From Bacteroides neonati (lineage in GTDB: Bacteria > Bacteroidota > Bacteroidia > Bacteroidales > Bacteroidaceae), in the NCBI RefSeq assembly GCF_000499785.1, contig NZ_HG726019.1, positions 568,645 to 632,644 of the forward strand: 64,000 nt of DNA, given 5' to 3'. The notes beneath the pieces are model-generated. The model saw only the letters and a program-made list of their open reading frames with translations. It was not told where the DNA came from and did not search any database. The position numbers were made by a program, and so were the translations under genes. Positions 20,794-31,671 of the stretch are shown piece after piece. How positions within the stretch are numbered: position 1 is the stretch's first letter; the number at the start of each line of letters is the position of its first letter.

Positions 20794-21912
20794 ATGGAAC
20801 TGAACATAATCATCAGCGGAGGCGGTACCGGAGGACATATCTTTCCCGCCATATCCATTGCCAACGCCATCAAGGAGTTGCATCCCGAGGCGAAGATTCT
20901 CTTTGTCGGAGCCGAGGGCAGAATGGAGATGCACCGTGTGCCCGATGCCGGATACGAGATCATTGGTCTGCCCATTGCCGGATTTGACCGCAAGCATCTC
21001 TGGAAGAATTTCGGCGTATTACTGAAACTGGTGCGCAGCCAGTGGAAAGCACGAAGCATTATCAAAAAGTTCCGTCCGCAAGTGGCCGTCGGAGTAGGTG
21101 GTTATGCCAGTGGTCCTACGCTGAAAACAGCCGGTATGATGGGCATTCCGACCTTGATTCAAGAACAGAACTCATACGCCGGAGTAACCAATAAGCTGCT
21201 GGCTCAAAAGGCCAAAAAGATATGTGTGGCCTACGAGGGGATGGAGAAATTCTTCCCCGTCGATAAGATTATACTGACAGGAAACCCCGTACGCCAAGCC
21301 TTACTCGCGCAGACAGTAAGCAAAGAGGAGGCTCGAAAGCACTTCAACCTGCAACCCGACCTTAAAACAGTTTTAGTACTGGGCGGTAGCTTGGGTGCCC
21401 GTACCATCAACCAGGCATTGATGGGCGACCTGTCTATGATACGCGACAATGAGGATGTACAGTTTATCTGGCAAACCGGAAAAATATACCTGGAACAGGT
21501 ACTGCAAGCGGTAGAAAAAGAGACCGGTGCACGAGGCCCTATCCCGAACCTATATGTGGCCGATTTCATACAAAACATGACGGAGGCGTATACGGCAGCC
21601 GACTTGGTGGTTTCGCGCGCAGGTGCAGGCTCTATATCGGAATTCTGCTTGCTGCATAAACCGGTTATTCTGGTGCCTTCGCCCAACGTTGCCGAGGATC
21701 ACCAAACGAAAAATGCACTGGCACTGGTGAACAAACAAGCAGCCATCTATATTAAAGATATAGAAGCAGAAGAGAAATTAGTGCCCGAGGCCATCACAAC
21801 GGTTATCGACCAAGAGATGCTCGAGAGTTTAAGTCAACACATAGCCAAATTGGCATTGCCCGATTCGGCGACTATTATCGCAAAAGAAGTTATAAAATTA
21901 GCACAACAATGA
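20794..21912 (+). CDS. murG: UDP-GlcNAc : undecaprenyl-PP-MurNAc-pentapeptide transferase (lipid II synthase)
   Basis: Peripheral inner-membrane glycosyltransferase (GT28) that adds GlcNAc to lipid I. 372 residues. The N-terminal glycine-rich loop ISGGGTGGHIFPAISIA is near residue 7; the second glycine-rich loop GVGGYASGP is near 100; the UDP-GlcNAc-binding part is LVLGGSLGARTINQAL near 193 and VVSRAGAGSISEF near 270, with the family's late PSPNVAEDHQTKNA. Overlaps murC by four bases (ATGA), so the two are translationally coupled. Confidence 0.97.
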   Translation: MELNIIISGGGTGGHIFPAISIANAIKELHPEAKILFVGAEGRMEMHRVPDAGYEIIGLPIAGFDRKHLWKNFGVLLKLVRSQWKARSIIKKFRPQVAVGVGGYASGPTLKTAGMMGIPTLIQEQNSYAGVTNKLLAQKAKKICVAYEGMEKFFPVDKIILTGNPVRQALLAQTVSKEEARKHFNLQPDLKTVLVLGGSLGARTINQALMGDLSMIRDNEDVQFIWQTGKIYLEQVLQAVEKETGARGPIPNLYVADFIQNMTEAYTAADLVVSRAGAGSISEFCLLHKPVILVPSPNVAEDHQTKNALALVNKQAAIYIKDIEAEEKLVPEAITTVIDQEMLESLSQHIAKLALPDSATIIAKEVIKLAQQ

Positions 21913-23285
21913 ATATAGAAACTATAAAATCGGTCTATTTTGTAGGCGCAGGTGGCATCGGAATGAGTGCACTGGTACGCTATTTCTTATCGAAAGGCAA
22001 ACTGGTAGCCGGTTACGACCGCACCCCCAGCCCACTGACCGAGTGCTTGATTGCAGAAGGAGCACAGATACACTACGAGGAGAACATTCAACTCATACCC
22101 GAAGCCTGCAAGGACAAGGCAAGTACACTGGTGGTGCTTACGCCGGCTGTGCCGCAAGAGCATGAGGAGCTGACTTACTTCCGCAACCACGGTTTCGAGA
22201 TACAAAAGCGGGCGCAAGTACTAGGCACCATCACCCATTCGAGCAAAGGGCTTTGTGTAGCAGGAACGCATGGCAAAACAACGACATCGACCATGACGGC
22301 TCACCTGCTGTATCAGTCGCAAGTAGGGTGTACAGCCTTCTTGGGTGGCATCCCGAAAAACTATGGCACGAATCTGCTGCTTTCGCCAACCAGTCCTTAT
22401 ACCGTGATCGAGGCCGATGAATTCGACCGTTCCTTTCACTGGCTCTCGCCCTATATGTCGGTGATTACGTCGACAGACCCCGATCATCTCGATATTTATG
22501 GTACCGAAGAGGCCTACTTGAAGAGCTTTGAGCACTATACCACCCTGATTCAGCCCGGAGGAGCATTGATTATACGCAAAGGCGTATCTTTGCAGCCCAA
22601 GGTACAACCGGGCGTGAAGGTGTATACCTACTCGCGTAACGAAGGCGATTTTCACGCAGAAAACATCCGCATCGGCAATGGTGAAATAATCATTGACTTT
22701 GTAGCGCCCGACCTCCGCATAAACGATATATTACTGGGCATACCCGTTAGCATTAACATTGAAAACGGAGTGGCTGCAATGGCACTTGCTCATTTGAATG
22801 GTGTAAGCCCCGAGGAGATCAAACGAGGCATGGCAAGCTTTCGGGGGGTAGACCGCCGGTTCGATTTCAAGATAAAGAACGACCGGGTTGTTTTCTTAAG
22901 TGACTATGCGCACCATCCGTCGGAAATTAAGCAGAGCGTACTCTCTATGCGTGAGCTGTATCAGGACAAGAAGATTACGGCCATCTTTCAGCCACACCTT
23001 TATAGCCGCACACGCGATTTCTATAAAGAGTTTGCCGATAGCCTTTCGCTACTCGACGAGGTGATTCTGACCGATATCTATCCGGCCAGAGAAACACCCA
23101 TTGAGGGAGTTACGAGTCAACTCATTTTTGACAACCTGCGACCGGGCATTCAGAAAAGTATGTGTAGAAAAGAAGAGATACCCGAGGTGCTGAGAAACAA
23201 AGAGATCGAAGTACTGATTACCTTGGGAGCCGGAGACATAGATAACTATGTGACCGATATCTGTGAAATACTCAAAACCCGATAA
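21909..23285 (+). CDS. murC: UDP-MurNAc : L-alanine ligase
   Basis: Adds the first stem residue, L-Ala, to UDP-MurNAc. 458 residues. N-terminal nucleotide-sugar domain begins VYFVGAGGIGMSALVRYFLS. ATP loop is AGTHGKTTTSTMTAHLL near residue 117, followed by IEADEFDRSFHWLSP and TDPDHLDIYG. The C-terminal domain holds LSDYAHHPSEIKQSV and FQPHLYSRTRDF, both MurC hallmarks. Its ATG overlaps the murG stop. ftsQ begins six bases after the stop. Confidence 0.97.
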   Translation: MNIETIKSVYFVGAGGIGMSALVRYFLSKGKLVAGYDRTPSPLTECLIAEGAQIHYEENIQLIPEACKDKASTLVVLTPAVPQEHEELTYFRNHGFEIQKRAQVLGTITHSSKGLCVAGTHGKTTTSTMTAHLLYQSQVGCTAFLGGIPKNYGTNLLLSPTSPYTVIEADEFDRSFHWLSPYMSVITSTDPDHLDIYGTEEAYLKSFEHYTTLIQPGGALIIRKGVSLQPKVQPGVKVYTYSRNEGDFHAENIRIGNGEIIIDFVAPDLRINDILLGIPVSINIENGVAAMALAHLNGVSPEEIKRGMASFRGVDRRFDFKIKNDRVVFLSDYAHHPSEIKQSVLSMRELYQDKKITAIFQPHLYSRTRDFYKEFADSLSLLDEVILTDIYPARETPIEGVTSQLIFDNLRPGIQKSMCRKEEIPEVLRNKEIEVLITLGAGDIDNYVTDICEILKTR

Positions 23286-23291
23286 GAGATT

Positions 23292-24032
23292 ATGATAAAG
23301 AGAGTCTTTCTGTTCATTGTCCTGTTACTGGTTATCTGCTATCTCGTAGCAGCAGTCACCTTGTTCAATCGTCGGCCTGCCGGTCAGGTATGCCGGGATG
23401 TGGAATTAGTGATTAAAGATACCGCAAACGCAGGATTCGTTACAAGGAGCGAGGTAACTGCGCTCTTGCAAAAGAAAGGCATCTATCCCGTAGGGAAAAA
23501 GGTAGAGCGCATTCATACCAAAACGTTGGAAAGAGAATTGAACAAACATTCGCTGATCGATCGGACAGAGTGCTATAAAACACCCAGTGGAAAGATCCGG
23601 ATTGAGGTTCGACAACGGGTTCCCATCCTGCGTGTAATGAACGACAAAGGCGAAAACTATTATATTGACAACAAAGGAACCATTATGCCGCCGGATGCAA
23701 AATGCATTGCTCATCGGGTAATTGCAACGGGAAACGTAGAAAAGTCGTTTGCAATGAGGGATTTATATAAGTTTGGTGTATTTTTGCAAAACAATAAATT
23801 TTGGGATGCCCAAATAGAACAGATTCATGTATTGCCGGGCAGGGATGTAGAATTAGTACCCAGAGTAGGCAATCACATTATCTATTTGGGCAAACTGGAA
23901 AACATAGAGCAGAAACTGGAACGATTGAAGGTGTTTTATGAAAAAGCACTGAATCAGGTAGGCTGGAACAAGTATTCGCGTATCAGCCTCGAATTCGGAA
24001 ACCAGATTATCTGTACTAAATGGGGAGAATAA
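23292..24032 (+). CDS. ftsQ: Cell division protein FtsQ
   Basis: A bitopic division protein of 246 residues. Short cytoplasmic tail, one membrane helix (VFLFIVLLLVICYLVAAVTLF, about 5-25), then a periplasmic POTRA-like domain (about 35-110; begins VELVIKDTANAGFVTRSEV) and the beta-domain to the end. The weak conservation usual for FtsQ means that topology and its position between murC and ftsA are the main evidence. It is expected to recruit the FtsL-type protein to the divisome. The 73-base gap to ftsA contains no hairpin that I would call a terminator. Confidence 0.9.
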   Translation: MIKRVFLFIVLLLVICYLVAAVTLFNRRPAGQVCRDVELVIKDTANAGFVTRSEVTALLQKKGIYPVGKKVERIHTKTLERELNKHSLIDRTECYKTPSGKIRIEVRQRVPILRVMNDKGENYYIDNKGTIMPPDAKCIAHRVIATGNVEKSFAMRDLYKFGVFLQNNKFWDAQIEQIHVLPGRDVELVPRVGNHIIYLGKLENIEQKLERLKVFYEKALNQVGWNKYSRISLEFGNQIICTKWGE

Positions 24033-24105
24033 CAGAATAATAAACCAATTAAAGCGCCGGTTAATAGGCATGTTAGCCCATTGACAGCCGGCATACGATT
24101 AATAT

Positions 24106-25542
24106 ATGGCAACAACAGAATTTATCGCCGCTATTGAACTGGGTTCATCAAAGGTTACCGGTATAGCCGGCAGAAAGAACAGTGACGGAAGCATGCAGGT
24201 GTTGGCCTATGCCAAAGAAGATTCCTCTTCGTTTATCCGAAAAGGAGTCATCTATAATCTGGATAAGACAGCACAGAGCCTGACCTCCATCATCAACAAA
24301 CTGGAAGGCGAGCTGAAGAACTCAATCGCAAAGGTATATGTAGGTATCGGCGGACAATCGCTCCGCACAGTACGCAATGTAGTGAGTCGCAGCTTGAGCG
24401 AAGAGGTCATCATCTCGCAAGAGTTGGTCGATTCTATCTGCGATGAGAATCTGGAGATTCCGCTCATAGACATGGATGTACTGGATGTTGCACCACAGGA
24501 ATATAAAATAGGAAATAACGCACAAGCCGATCCGGTAGGAGTAGCCGGTAGCCACATCGAAGGCCGTTTTCTGAACATCGTGGCTCGCTCTTCGATCAAA
24601 AAGAATCTGGAACGTTGTTTCGACCAGTCGAAGATAGAAATAGCCGACCTGCTCATCGCTCCTTTGGTAACGGCCAACGCTGTGCTCACAGAAAGTGAAC
24701 GTCGTTCGGGCTGTGCTTTGGTCGACTTTGGAGCCGATACCACCACGATTTCTGTTTATAAGAACAATATACTACGGTTCCTGACCGTACTACCGTTGGG
24801 TGGCAACAGCATCACCCGCGACATCACCGCCCTGCAAATGGAAGAAGAGGAAGCAGAGTGGCTGAAAGTGAAATTCGGTAATGCACTCTACGAAGAGGAA
24901 AACAGTGAAGAGGCAGCTACCTGCTCACTCGAAGACGGTAGCCGCACCATTGAGCTACTGACACTGAACAACATCATCGAAGCAAGACTCGAAGAGATCA
25001 TTGCCAATGTATGGAATCAGTTGCAACTATCGGGATATGACGACAAGCTGCTTTCGGGAGTAGTAATCACCGGAGGGGCAGCAAACTTGAAAAACCTCGA
25101 AGAGCTTTTCCGTAAACGCTGTAAGATCGATAAAGTACGTACCGCCCGAACCATTCGTAACACCATACACATGGCGGATGCGTTACAGAAAAAAGACGGC
25201 AGCCAAAACACTCTCTTCGGCTTATTGTTTGAAGGAAAGGAGAACTGTTGCCTGATCGAATCGGCACCTATTCCTCAGCCGATCCGCAAGCCCGAACCCG
25301 AACCTGCCAGCGTAGGAGGATTCTTCGACGAAGACGAGGAGTTGAAGAAGCAGGAAGAAGAGGCAAGAGCTGCCAAAAAGCAAAAAGACGAAGACGACAG
25401 ACGTCGTAAAGAAGAAGAAAGAAAAAGAAAGGAAGAAGAGAAGCGGAAGAAACAGGAAGCGAAGCGGAACAAGCCAAGCTGGATTAAGTCGACCTTCGAC
25501 AAACTTTCAAACGAAATATTCTCTGACGAGGATATGAAATAA
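24106..25542 (+). CDS. ftsA: Cell division protein FtsA (actin-like, membrane anchor of FtsZ)
   Basis: Actin-fold ATPase that tethers FtsZ to the membrane. 478 residues, longer than the roughly 420 of E. coli. Phosphate-binding motifs: AIELGSSKVTGIAG near residue 10 and ALVDFGADTTTISVYKNN near 204; the adenosine motif VVITGGAANLKNLEELF is near 322. The 1C domain follows the first motif. The difference in length is a highly charged region at about 405-460 made almost only of Glu, Lys, Arg and Asp, predicted as a long helix. It precedes the C-terminal amphipathic helix (PSWIKSTFDKLSNEIFS) that should bind the membrane. ftsZ follows after 33 bases. Confidence 0.96.
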   Translation: MATTEFIAAIELGSSKVTGIAGRKNSDGSMQVLAYAKEDSSSFIRKGVIYNLDKTAQSLTSIINKLEGELKNSIAKVYVGIGGQSLRTVRNVVSRSLSEEVIISQELVDSICDENLEIPLIDMDVLDVAPQEYKIGNNAQADPVGVAGSHIEGRFLNIVARSSIKKNLERCFDQSKIEIADLLIAPLVTANAVLTESERRSGCALVDFGADTTTISVYKNNILRFLTVLPLGGNSITRDITALQMEEEEAEWLKVKFGNALYEEENSEEAATCSLEDGSRTIELLTLNNIIEARLEEIIANVWNQLQLSGYDDKLLSGVVITGGAANLKNLEELFRKRCKIDKVRTARTIRNTIHMADALQKKDGSQNTLFGLLFEGKENCCLIESAPIPQPIRKPEPEPASVGGFFDEDEELKKQEEEARAAKKQKDEDDRRRKEEERKRKEEEKRKKQEAKRNKPSWIKSTFDKLSNEIFSDEDMK

Positions 25543-25575
25543 CTCATTATTCGTAATTCATAATTCAATCAAGAT

Positions 25576-26886
25576 ATGGACGAGATAGTACAATTCGATT
25601 TCCCGACGGATTCTCCGAAAATCATCAAAGTAATTGGTGTAGGTGGTGGTGGCGGTAATGCCGTCAATCACATGTACCGGGAAGGTATACATGACGTCAC
25701 ATTCGTTCTCTGCAATACAGATAACCAGGCATTGGCCGAGTCGCCCGTACCGGTTAAGCTGCAACTGGGTCGTAGCATCACACAAGGCTTGGGAGCCGGC
25801 AACCGCCCCGAGCGTGCACGCGATGCAGCCGAAGAGAGCATCGAAGATATCACCGGACTGCTAAACGACGGTACCAAGATGGTATTTATCACTGCCGGAA
25901 TGGGAGGTGGAACAGGAACAGGAGCTGCACCGGTTATTGCACGCATTGCCAAAGAGATGGATATTCTTACCGTAGGTATCGTAACCATTCCTTTCATATT
26001 CGAGGGCGAAAAGAAGATTATACAGGCATTGGATGGCGTGGAGCGTATCGCTCAACATGTAGATGCATTATTGGTGATCAACAACGAGCGCCTACGCGAA
26101 ATCTATGCCGACCTCACCTTTATGAATGCTTTCGGTAAGGCTGATGATACCCTATCGATAGCAGCCAAAAGCATTGCCGAGATTATCACCATGCGTGGTA
26201 CGGTGAATCTGGACTTTGCCGATGTAAAAACAATCCTCAAAGACGGAGGTGTGGCCATCATGAGTACGGGCTTCGGAGAAGGCGAGAACCGGGTAACCAA
26301 GGCTATCGACGATGCCTTACACTCTCCGTTGCTCAACAACAACGATATATTCAACGCCAAGAAGGTAATGCTCAACGTATCGTTCTGCGAAAAATCGGAA
26401 TTGATGATGGAGGAGATGAACGAAATTCACGAGTTCATGAGCAAGTTCCGCGAAGGAGTCGAAGTTATCTGGGGTGTGGCAATGGACAATTCACTCGAAG
26501 CAAAAGTGAAGATCACCGTGCTGGCTACCGGATTTGGTGTAGAAGATGTTCCGGGAATGGACAGCGTACTCGAAAAGCGCAGTCAGGAAGAAGAAGAACG
26601 CCAATTACTACTCGAAGAAGAGAAAGAGCGTAACAAAGACCGCATACGCAAAGCTTATGGCGAAAGTGCCAGCAGCATAGGCAGCAAAACCATTCATAAA
26701 CGCCGTCATATCTATATATTCAATGCCGAAGATCTGGATAATGACGACATCATTGCGATGGTGGAGAACTCTCCTACTTTCTTGCGCGATAAAACAACGC
26801 TTACCCGGATCAAAGCCAAAGCAGTGCTCGAAGAAGAGATTGCTGCCGAAGAACCGATCGATAACAACGGCGTGATTACCTTTTAA
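25576..26886 (+). CDS. ftsZ: Cell division GTPase FtsZ
   Basis: Tubulin-like GTPase that forms the Z ring. 436 residues. N-terminal VIGVGGGGGNAVNHM near residue 19, the tubulin signature GGGTGTG at 110-116, and the T7 loop region with NLDFADVKTILKDGG near 213. After the globular core (to about 325), a charged linker rich in Glu, Gln and Arg leads to a C-terminal part with SPTFLRDK, the likely FtsA-binding peptide. Residues beyond it (about 30) form an extra tail. Last of the core division genes in the cluster; the yqeY-like gene follows after 29 bases. Confidence 0.97.
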   Translation: MDEIVQFDFPTDSPKIIKVIGVGGGGGNAVNHMYREGIHDVTFVLCNTDNQALAESPVPVKLQLGRSITQGLGAGNRPERARDAAEESIEDITGLLNDGTKMVFITAGMGGGTGTGAAPVIARIAKEMDILTVGIVTIPFIFEGEKKIIQALDGVERIAQHVDALLVINNERLREIYADLTFMNAFGKADDTLSIAAKSIAEIITMRGTVNLDFADVKTILKDGGVAIMSTGFGEGENRVTKAIDDALHSPLLNNNDIFNAKKVMLNVSFCEKSELMMEEMNEIHEFMSKFREGVEVIWGVAMDNSLEAKVKITVLATGFGVEDVPGMDSVLEKRSQEEEERQLLLEEEKERNKDRIRKAYGESASSIGSKTIHKRRHIYIFNAEDLDNDDIIAMVENSPTFLRDKTTLTRIKAKAVLEEEIAAEEPIDNNGVITF

Positions 26887-26915
26887 ATAAACAGCGATTT
26901 ATAAACAACTATAGT

Positions 26916-27365
26916 ATGGATTTATTTGACAAAGTCAGCGAAGACATTAAAAACGCAATGAGAGCGAAAGATAAAGTAGCCCTCGATACACTGAGAAATA
27001 TCAAGAAATTCTTCATCGAAGCCAAAACGGCTCCGGGAGCTAACGATATGCTGACAGACGAAGCAGCCCTTAAAATCATCCAAAAACTGGTAAAGCAAGG
27101 AAAAGATGCTGCCGAAATCTACATCGGACAAGACCGTCAGGACTTAGCCGAAAATGAACTGGCACAAGTCAAAGTAATGGAAGCTTATCTGCCCAAACAA
27201 ATGAGTGCAGAAGAGCTGGAAGCAGCCATTAAAGAGATTATAGCCGAAACAGGTGCCACAAGTGGCAAAGATATGGGCAAAGTAATGGGCGTTGCTTCAA
27301 AAAAGCTTGCCGGACTTGCCGAAGGACGTGCCATCTCCGCCAAAGTAAAAGAATTATTAGGATAA
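26916..27365 (+). CDS. GatB/YqeY domain protein
   Basis: A 149-residue free-standing YqeY-type domain related to the C-terminal tail of the amidotransferase subunit GatB. Opening DKVSEDIKNAMRAKDKVALDTLRNIKK and the later GKDMGKVMGVASKKLAGLAEGRAIS are family blocks, suggesting RNA/tRNA contact, but the role of stand-alone YqeY proteins is not settled. It closes the dcw transcription unit and is followed by a strong terminator. Cytosolic. Confidence 0.92.
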   Translation: MDLFDKVSEDIKNAMRAKDKVALDTLRNIKKFFIEAKTAPGANDMLTDEAALKIIQKLVKQGKDAAEIYIGQDRQDLAENELAQVKVMEAYLPKQMSAEELEAAIKEIIAETGATSGKDMGKVMGVASKKLAGLAEGRAISAKVKELLG

Positions 27366-27392
27366 AGCGATAATTTCACTTTATCTACTCAG

Positions 27393-27458
27393 AAAAGACG
27401 CTGTCTCTTTTTAGGAAAGCCGGAAATGTGCTCCTAAAAAGAGGTAGCGTCTTTTTTT
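27393..27458 (+). terminator. Terminator of the dcw cluster
   Basis: Long stem of 24 bp (27393-27416 with 27432-27455) with a small internal mismatch, a 15-base loop and a final run of seven Ts. Confidence 0.92.
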
Positions 27459-27478
27459 AGAAAACATCCATATCCTTG

Positions 27479-27494
27479 TAGGGGTACCCCCCTA
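27479..27494. repeat. Single GC-rich dyad in front of a small secreted protein gene
   Basis: TAGGGG-TACC-CCCCTA, a perfect 6-bp inverted repeat with a 4-base centre, 42 bases before the ATG at 27536. It could be an operator or a single-unit relative of the dyad arrays elsewhere in the window. Confidence 0.5.
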
Positions 27495-27535
27495 TTCAAT
27501 TGTATTTACTATATAACCCTTAAAAATAATATAAA

Positions 27536-27964
27536 ATGAAACGAGTAACTACAGTCGTCACTTTCATGCTGCTAGGTATCCTCACCTTATTTGCTCAGTC
27601 AAATGACCCCGAAGAGAATCCTTTGCAAGGTATCTGGCAAATTTCAGGAAAATCACCCAATGGTATAGATATGGCAAGCGGTCCAATCCTAAAGATCATT
27701 ACCCCCGAGAGAACGTTTACCAACTTACAACTCAGCGTAGGAGAAAACCGGAAGTCATCAATCCTGATTTCGGGTAACTATGAAATACTGTCCGACAGTG
27801 TTTACACGGAAAGTATACAGTTTTCCGCAACACCTCCTTTTACGAAAACATCCAAGAACGAGATTAAATTCAAACTATTGAGCGACAACCTTCTTCAGCT
27901 TCGTTTTAAAGTGCCCGGACAAAGTAAATTATTCGAGGAATATTGGGTCAGAGTGACACAATGA
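27536..27964 (+). CDS. Small secreted lipocalin-like protein (DUF4488-like)
   Basis: A 142-residue protein with a clear signal peptide (MKRVTTVVTFMLLGILTLFA) and a beta-rich mature part. The opening PLQGIWQISGK resembles the first strand of lipocalin-like barrels (pattern G.W), and the body alternates strands such as SSILISGNYEILSD and QLRFKVPGQSKLFEEYWVR. This is the form of the DUF4488-type secreted proteins of Bacteroides; that family name is a tentative recognition. Ligand and role are unknown. It has its own leader with a GC-rich dyad and is followed by a terminator shared with recO. Confidence 0.7.
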   Translation: MKRVTTVVTFMLLGILTLFAQSNDPEENPLQGIWQISGKSPNGIDMASGPILKIITPERTFTNLQLSVGENRKSSILISGNYEILSDSVYTESIQFSATPPFTKTSKNEIKFKLLSDNLLQLRFKVPGQSKLFEEYWVRVTQ

Positions 27965-27988
27965 CGCTAAAAAAGAATCAGATAGAAA

Positions 27989-28012
27989 AAAGAGGGGAGC
28001 AATCCTCTCTTT
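27989..28012. terminator. Bidirectional terminator between the lipocalin-like gene and recO
   Basis: 10-bp stem (27989-27998 with 28003-28012), one G-T wobble, 4-base loop; flanked by A-run on the left and T-rich sequence on the right. Confidence 0.7.
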
Positions 28013-28016
28013 CTGT

Positions 28017-28745
28017 TTAATCGAACAACTCCTGCAATACCGACAGAGACTTCAAAACAGGAAAGTCAGGCAAATGCAACCGATAGTATTCATTTAAGAT
28101 AACCAGGCAGCGCGCGCGCTCTGCACGGTTCATCGTAAAAAGATGCATCGTTTCATAATTCATGCGCATTAAGGCAATTAATCGCTTTGACTCATCGGGC
28201 TCAATAAAGGAGGAATGTAACTGTGGACGAGTAGAAACAAAACCGGCATTGAGCATATCAAAGTAATCGCCTTCATGGTAATCATCCAAATTGGGATATA
28301 AGCCGAGGAAGCGAGAAAAACGCATCAAAAAGACAAGGTGGAAATTAGCAAACCCTTCGTCCGACTCATCCAACCAGGTAACCGAATGCAGCAGATAAGC
28401 AAACAATGGACGATTTTCGGCCTCTTCGCGAATAGCCCTGCAAAGAAACTCTGCCAGGAAAAGAGCAATAGCCGATTTATAGGGGTCGTATGGAACCGAA
28501 GAGAAGGGATAGTAGGATTTGGCCTCTTTTATCCTATATAAGGTCGAATTGGGTCTGAAATCGGCTTCAAACTCTATAATAGACATGGGTTGAAACAAAA
28601 CCGACTTCACCGCCGACTTACGCGAACGTGGCACCGATACTAAAAAGGATGCACGACCAAATAACTCGGTATACATCTCTATTATATTAGACGTATCGTT
28701 GTACTTTAATGTATGAAGAACTATTCCAATCGTTTTTTGCAGCAT
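28017..28745 (-). CDS. recO: DNA repair protein RecO
   Basis: Recombination mediator of the RecFOR pathway that loads RecA on SSB-covered DNA. 242 residues. The N-terminal OB-fold begins [27 protein letters not shown] and contains [16 protein letters not shown]; the helical C-terminal domain follows ([21 protein letters not shown]). The zinc-binding cysteines found in many RecO proteins are absent here, which I note without weight. Monocistronic, ended by the shared hairpin. The minus-strand promoter is not obvious. Confidence 0.9.
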   Translation of the reverse strand: MLQKTIGIVLHTLKYNDTSNIIEMYTELFGRASFLVSVPRSRKSAVKSVLFQPMSIIEFEADFRPNSTLYRIKEAKSYYPFSSVPYDPYKSAIALFLAEFLCRAIREEAENRPLFAYLLHSVTWLDESDEGFANFHLVFLMRFSRFLGLYPNLDDYHEGDYFDMLNAGFVSTRPQLHSSFIEPDESKRLIALMRMNYETMHLFTMNRAERARCLVILNEYYRLHLPDFPVLKSLSVLQELFD

Positions 28746-28937
28746 ACCTATATCTGTTATATTTCAAGTAACAAAGCTACAAAAAAAGCCGAAAGCGGCA
28801 ATCTTTCCTCATTCATTTAAAAAAAAGTTTCGATTATTCGAAAAAAAATATTGCTTTTACAACACTGATAACCAGCAATTAAAGCATACATCAAGCAAAA
28901 AAACGCATTATTACCCCAAAATATTTCTCCAGAATAT

Positions 28938-28968
28938 TTTGCTATTTCAAAAAAAGTCTCTACTTTTG
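28938..28968 (+). promoter_or_regulatory. Promoter of tRNA-Glu and rpsT
   Basis: TTTG at 28938-28941, 19 bases, TACTTTTG at 28961-28968: a model Bacteroides promoter about 62 bases before the tRNA. Confidence 0.75.
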
Positions 28969-29029
28969 CATCCGCAATCGAGAAACAAACGCTCGAAAAG
29001 CAGAAGCAGAAATGCTTCGCCAAAATGAT

Positions 29030-29101
29030 GGCCCATTCGTCTATCGGTTAGGACGTAAGATTTTCATTCTTGAAAGAGGGGTTCGACTCCCCTATGGGCT
29101 A
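29030..29101 (+). tRNA. tRNA-Glu (anticodon TTC)
   Basis: A full cloverleaf can be drawn: acceptor GGCCCAT with ATGGGCT, D stem GTCT with GGAC, anticodon stem TAAGA with TCTTG around the loop TTTTCAT (anticodon TTC), and T arm with GGTTCGACTCC. Discriminator base A at 29101. The 3' CCA is not encoded. It is followed 41 bases later by rpsT, and the two probably share a transcript. Confidence 0.95.
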
Positions 29102-29142
29102 CAAGTAAAAAAAATAACGAATTAAAAAAAAGATTAGTCGAG

Positions 29143-29397
29143 ATGGCAAATCATAAATCATCACTTAAGAGAATCAGACAAGAAGAAACGAGAAGACTTC
29201 ATAACAGATATTATGGTAAGACCATGAGAAACGCTGTTAGAAAATTCCGTTCAACAACTGACAAAGCAGAAGCAGTTGCGATGTATCCAGGTATCAGCAA
29301 GATGGTTGATAAGTTGGCTAAGGTGAATATCATTCACAAAAACAAGGCTAACAACTTGAAGTCTAAGTTGGCTCTTTACATCAACAAGCTAGCGTAA
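29143..29397 (+). CDS. rpsT: 30S ribosomal protein S20
   Basis: 84 residues; binds the 5' domain of 16S rRNA early in 30S assembly. Begins [22 protein letters not shown], the typical S20 start, and is very basic and alpha-helical (a three-helix bundle). It follows tRNA-Glu in the same direction from a shared promoter and is ended by the hairpin at 29432-29455. Confidence 0.96.
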   Translation: MANHKSSLKRIRQEETRRLHNRYYGKTMRNAVRKFRSTTDKAEAVAMYPGISKMVDKLAKVNIIHKNKANNLKSKLALYINKLA

Positions 29398-29431
29398 TAA
29401 CATAGAATTTAGCAAAACTCTATATATACAG

Positions 29432-29459
29432 AGACTGAACTTTTTAGTTCGGTCTTTTG
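29432..29459 (+). terminator. Terminator of rpsT
   Basis: AGACTGAACT (29432-29441) pairs with AGTTCGGTCT (29446-29455), one G-T wobble, 4-base T loop, then TTTTG. Confidence 0.8.
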
Positions 29460-29539
29460 TAGTTGTATATAGGCTGTTTCTATTATTATTTATTCTTCAT
29501 TTTTCACTCGGTATTTTTCCTTAACTCAACTATTTTCAC

Positions 29540-29547
29540 TACTTTTG
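29540..29547 (+). promoter_or_regulatory. -7 element of gyrB
   Basis: TACTTTTG fits TAnnTTTG and is followed by C, 30 bases before the gyrB ATG. No clear TTG box is seen at the right spacing. Confidence 0.55.
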
Positions 29548-29561
29548 CTCTGTTATTATAA

Positions 29562-31538
<1,977 letters not shown>

Positions 31539-31580
31539 AGAATTCTAATATTACAAAAAGTAACTTTGTAATACAATATA

Positions 31581-31627
31581 AAAGCCAGTCCGTTCGTTGT
31601 GAATAGGCTGGCTTTTTTGTTTTCAAT
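31581..31627 (+). terminator. Terminator of gyrB
   Basis: 10-bp stem: AAAGCCAGTC (31581-31590) with GGCTGGCTTT (31616-31625), one T-G wobble, long loop, then a run of Ts. Confidence 0.8.
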
Positions 31628-31671
31628 TCTCGCAACAATAAGCCTATAATGAACCTTTATATAATAACTAA

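Noticed and set aside
25268..25477. Leu/Phe-rich frame antisense to the charged end of ftsA
   Set aside because: A mirror of the E/K/R-rich region; no independent support.
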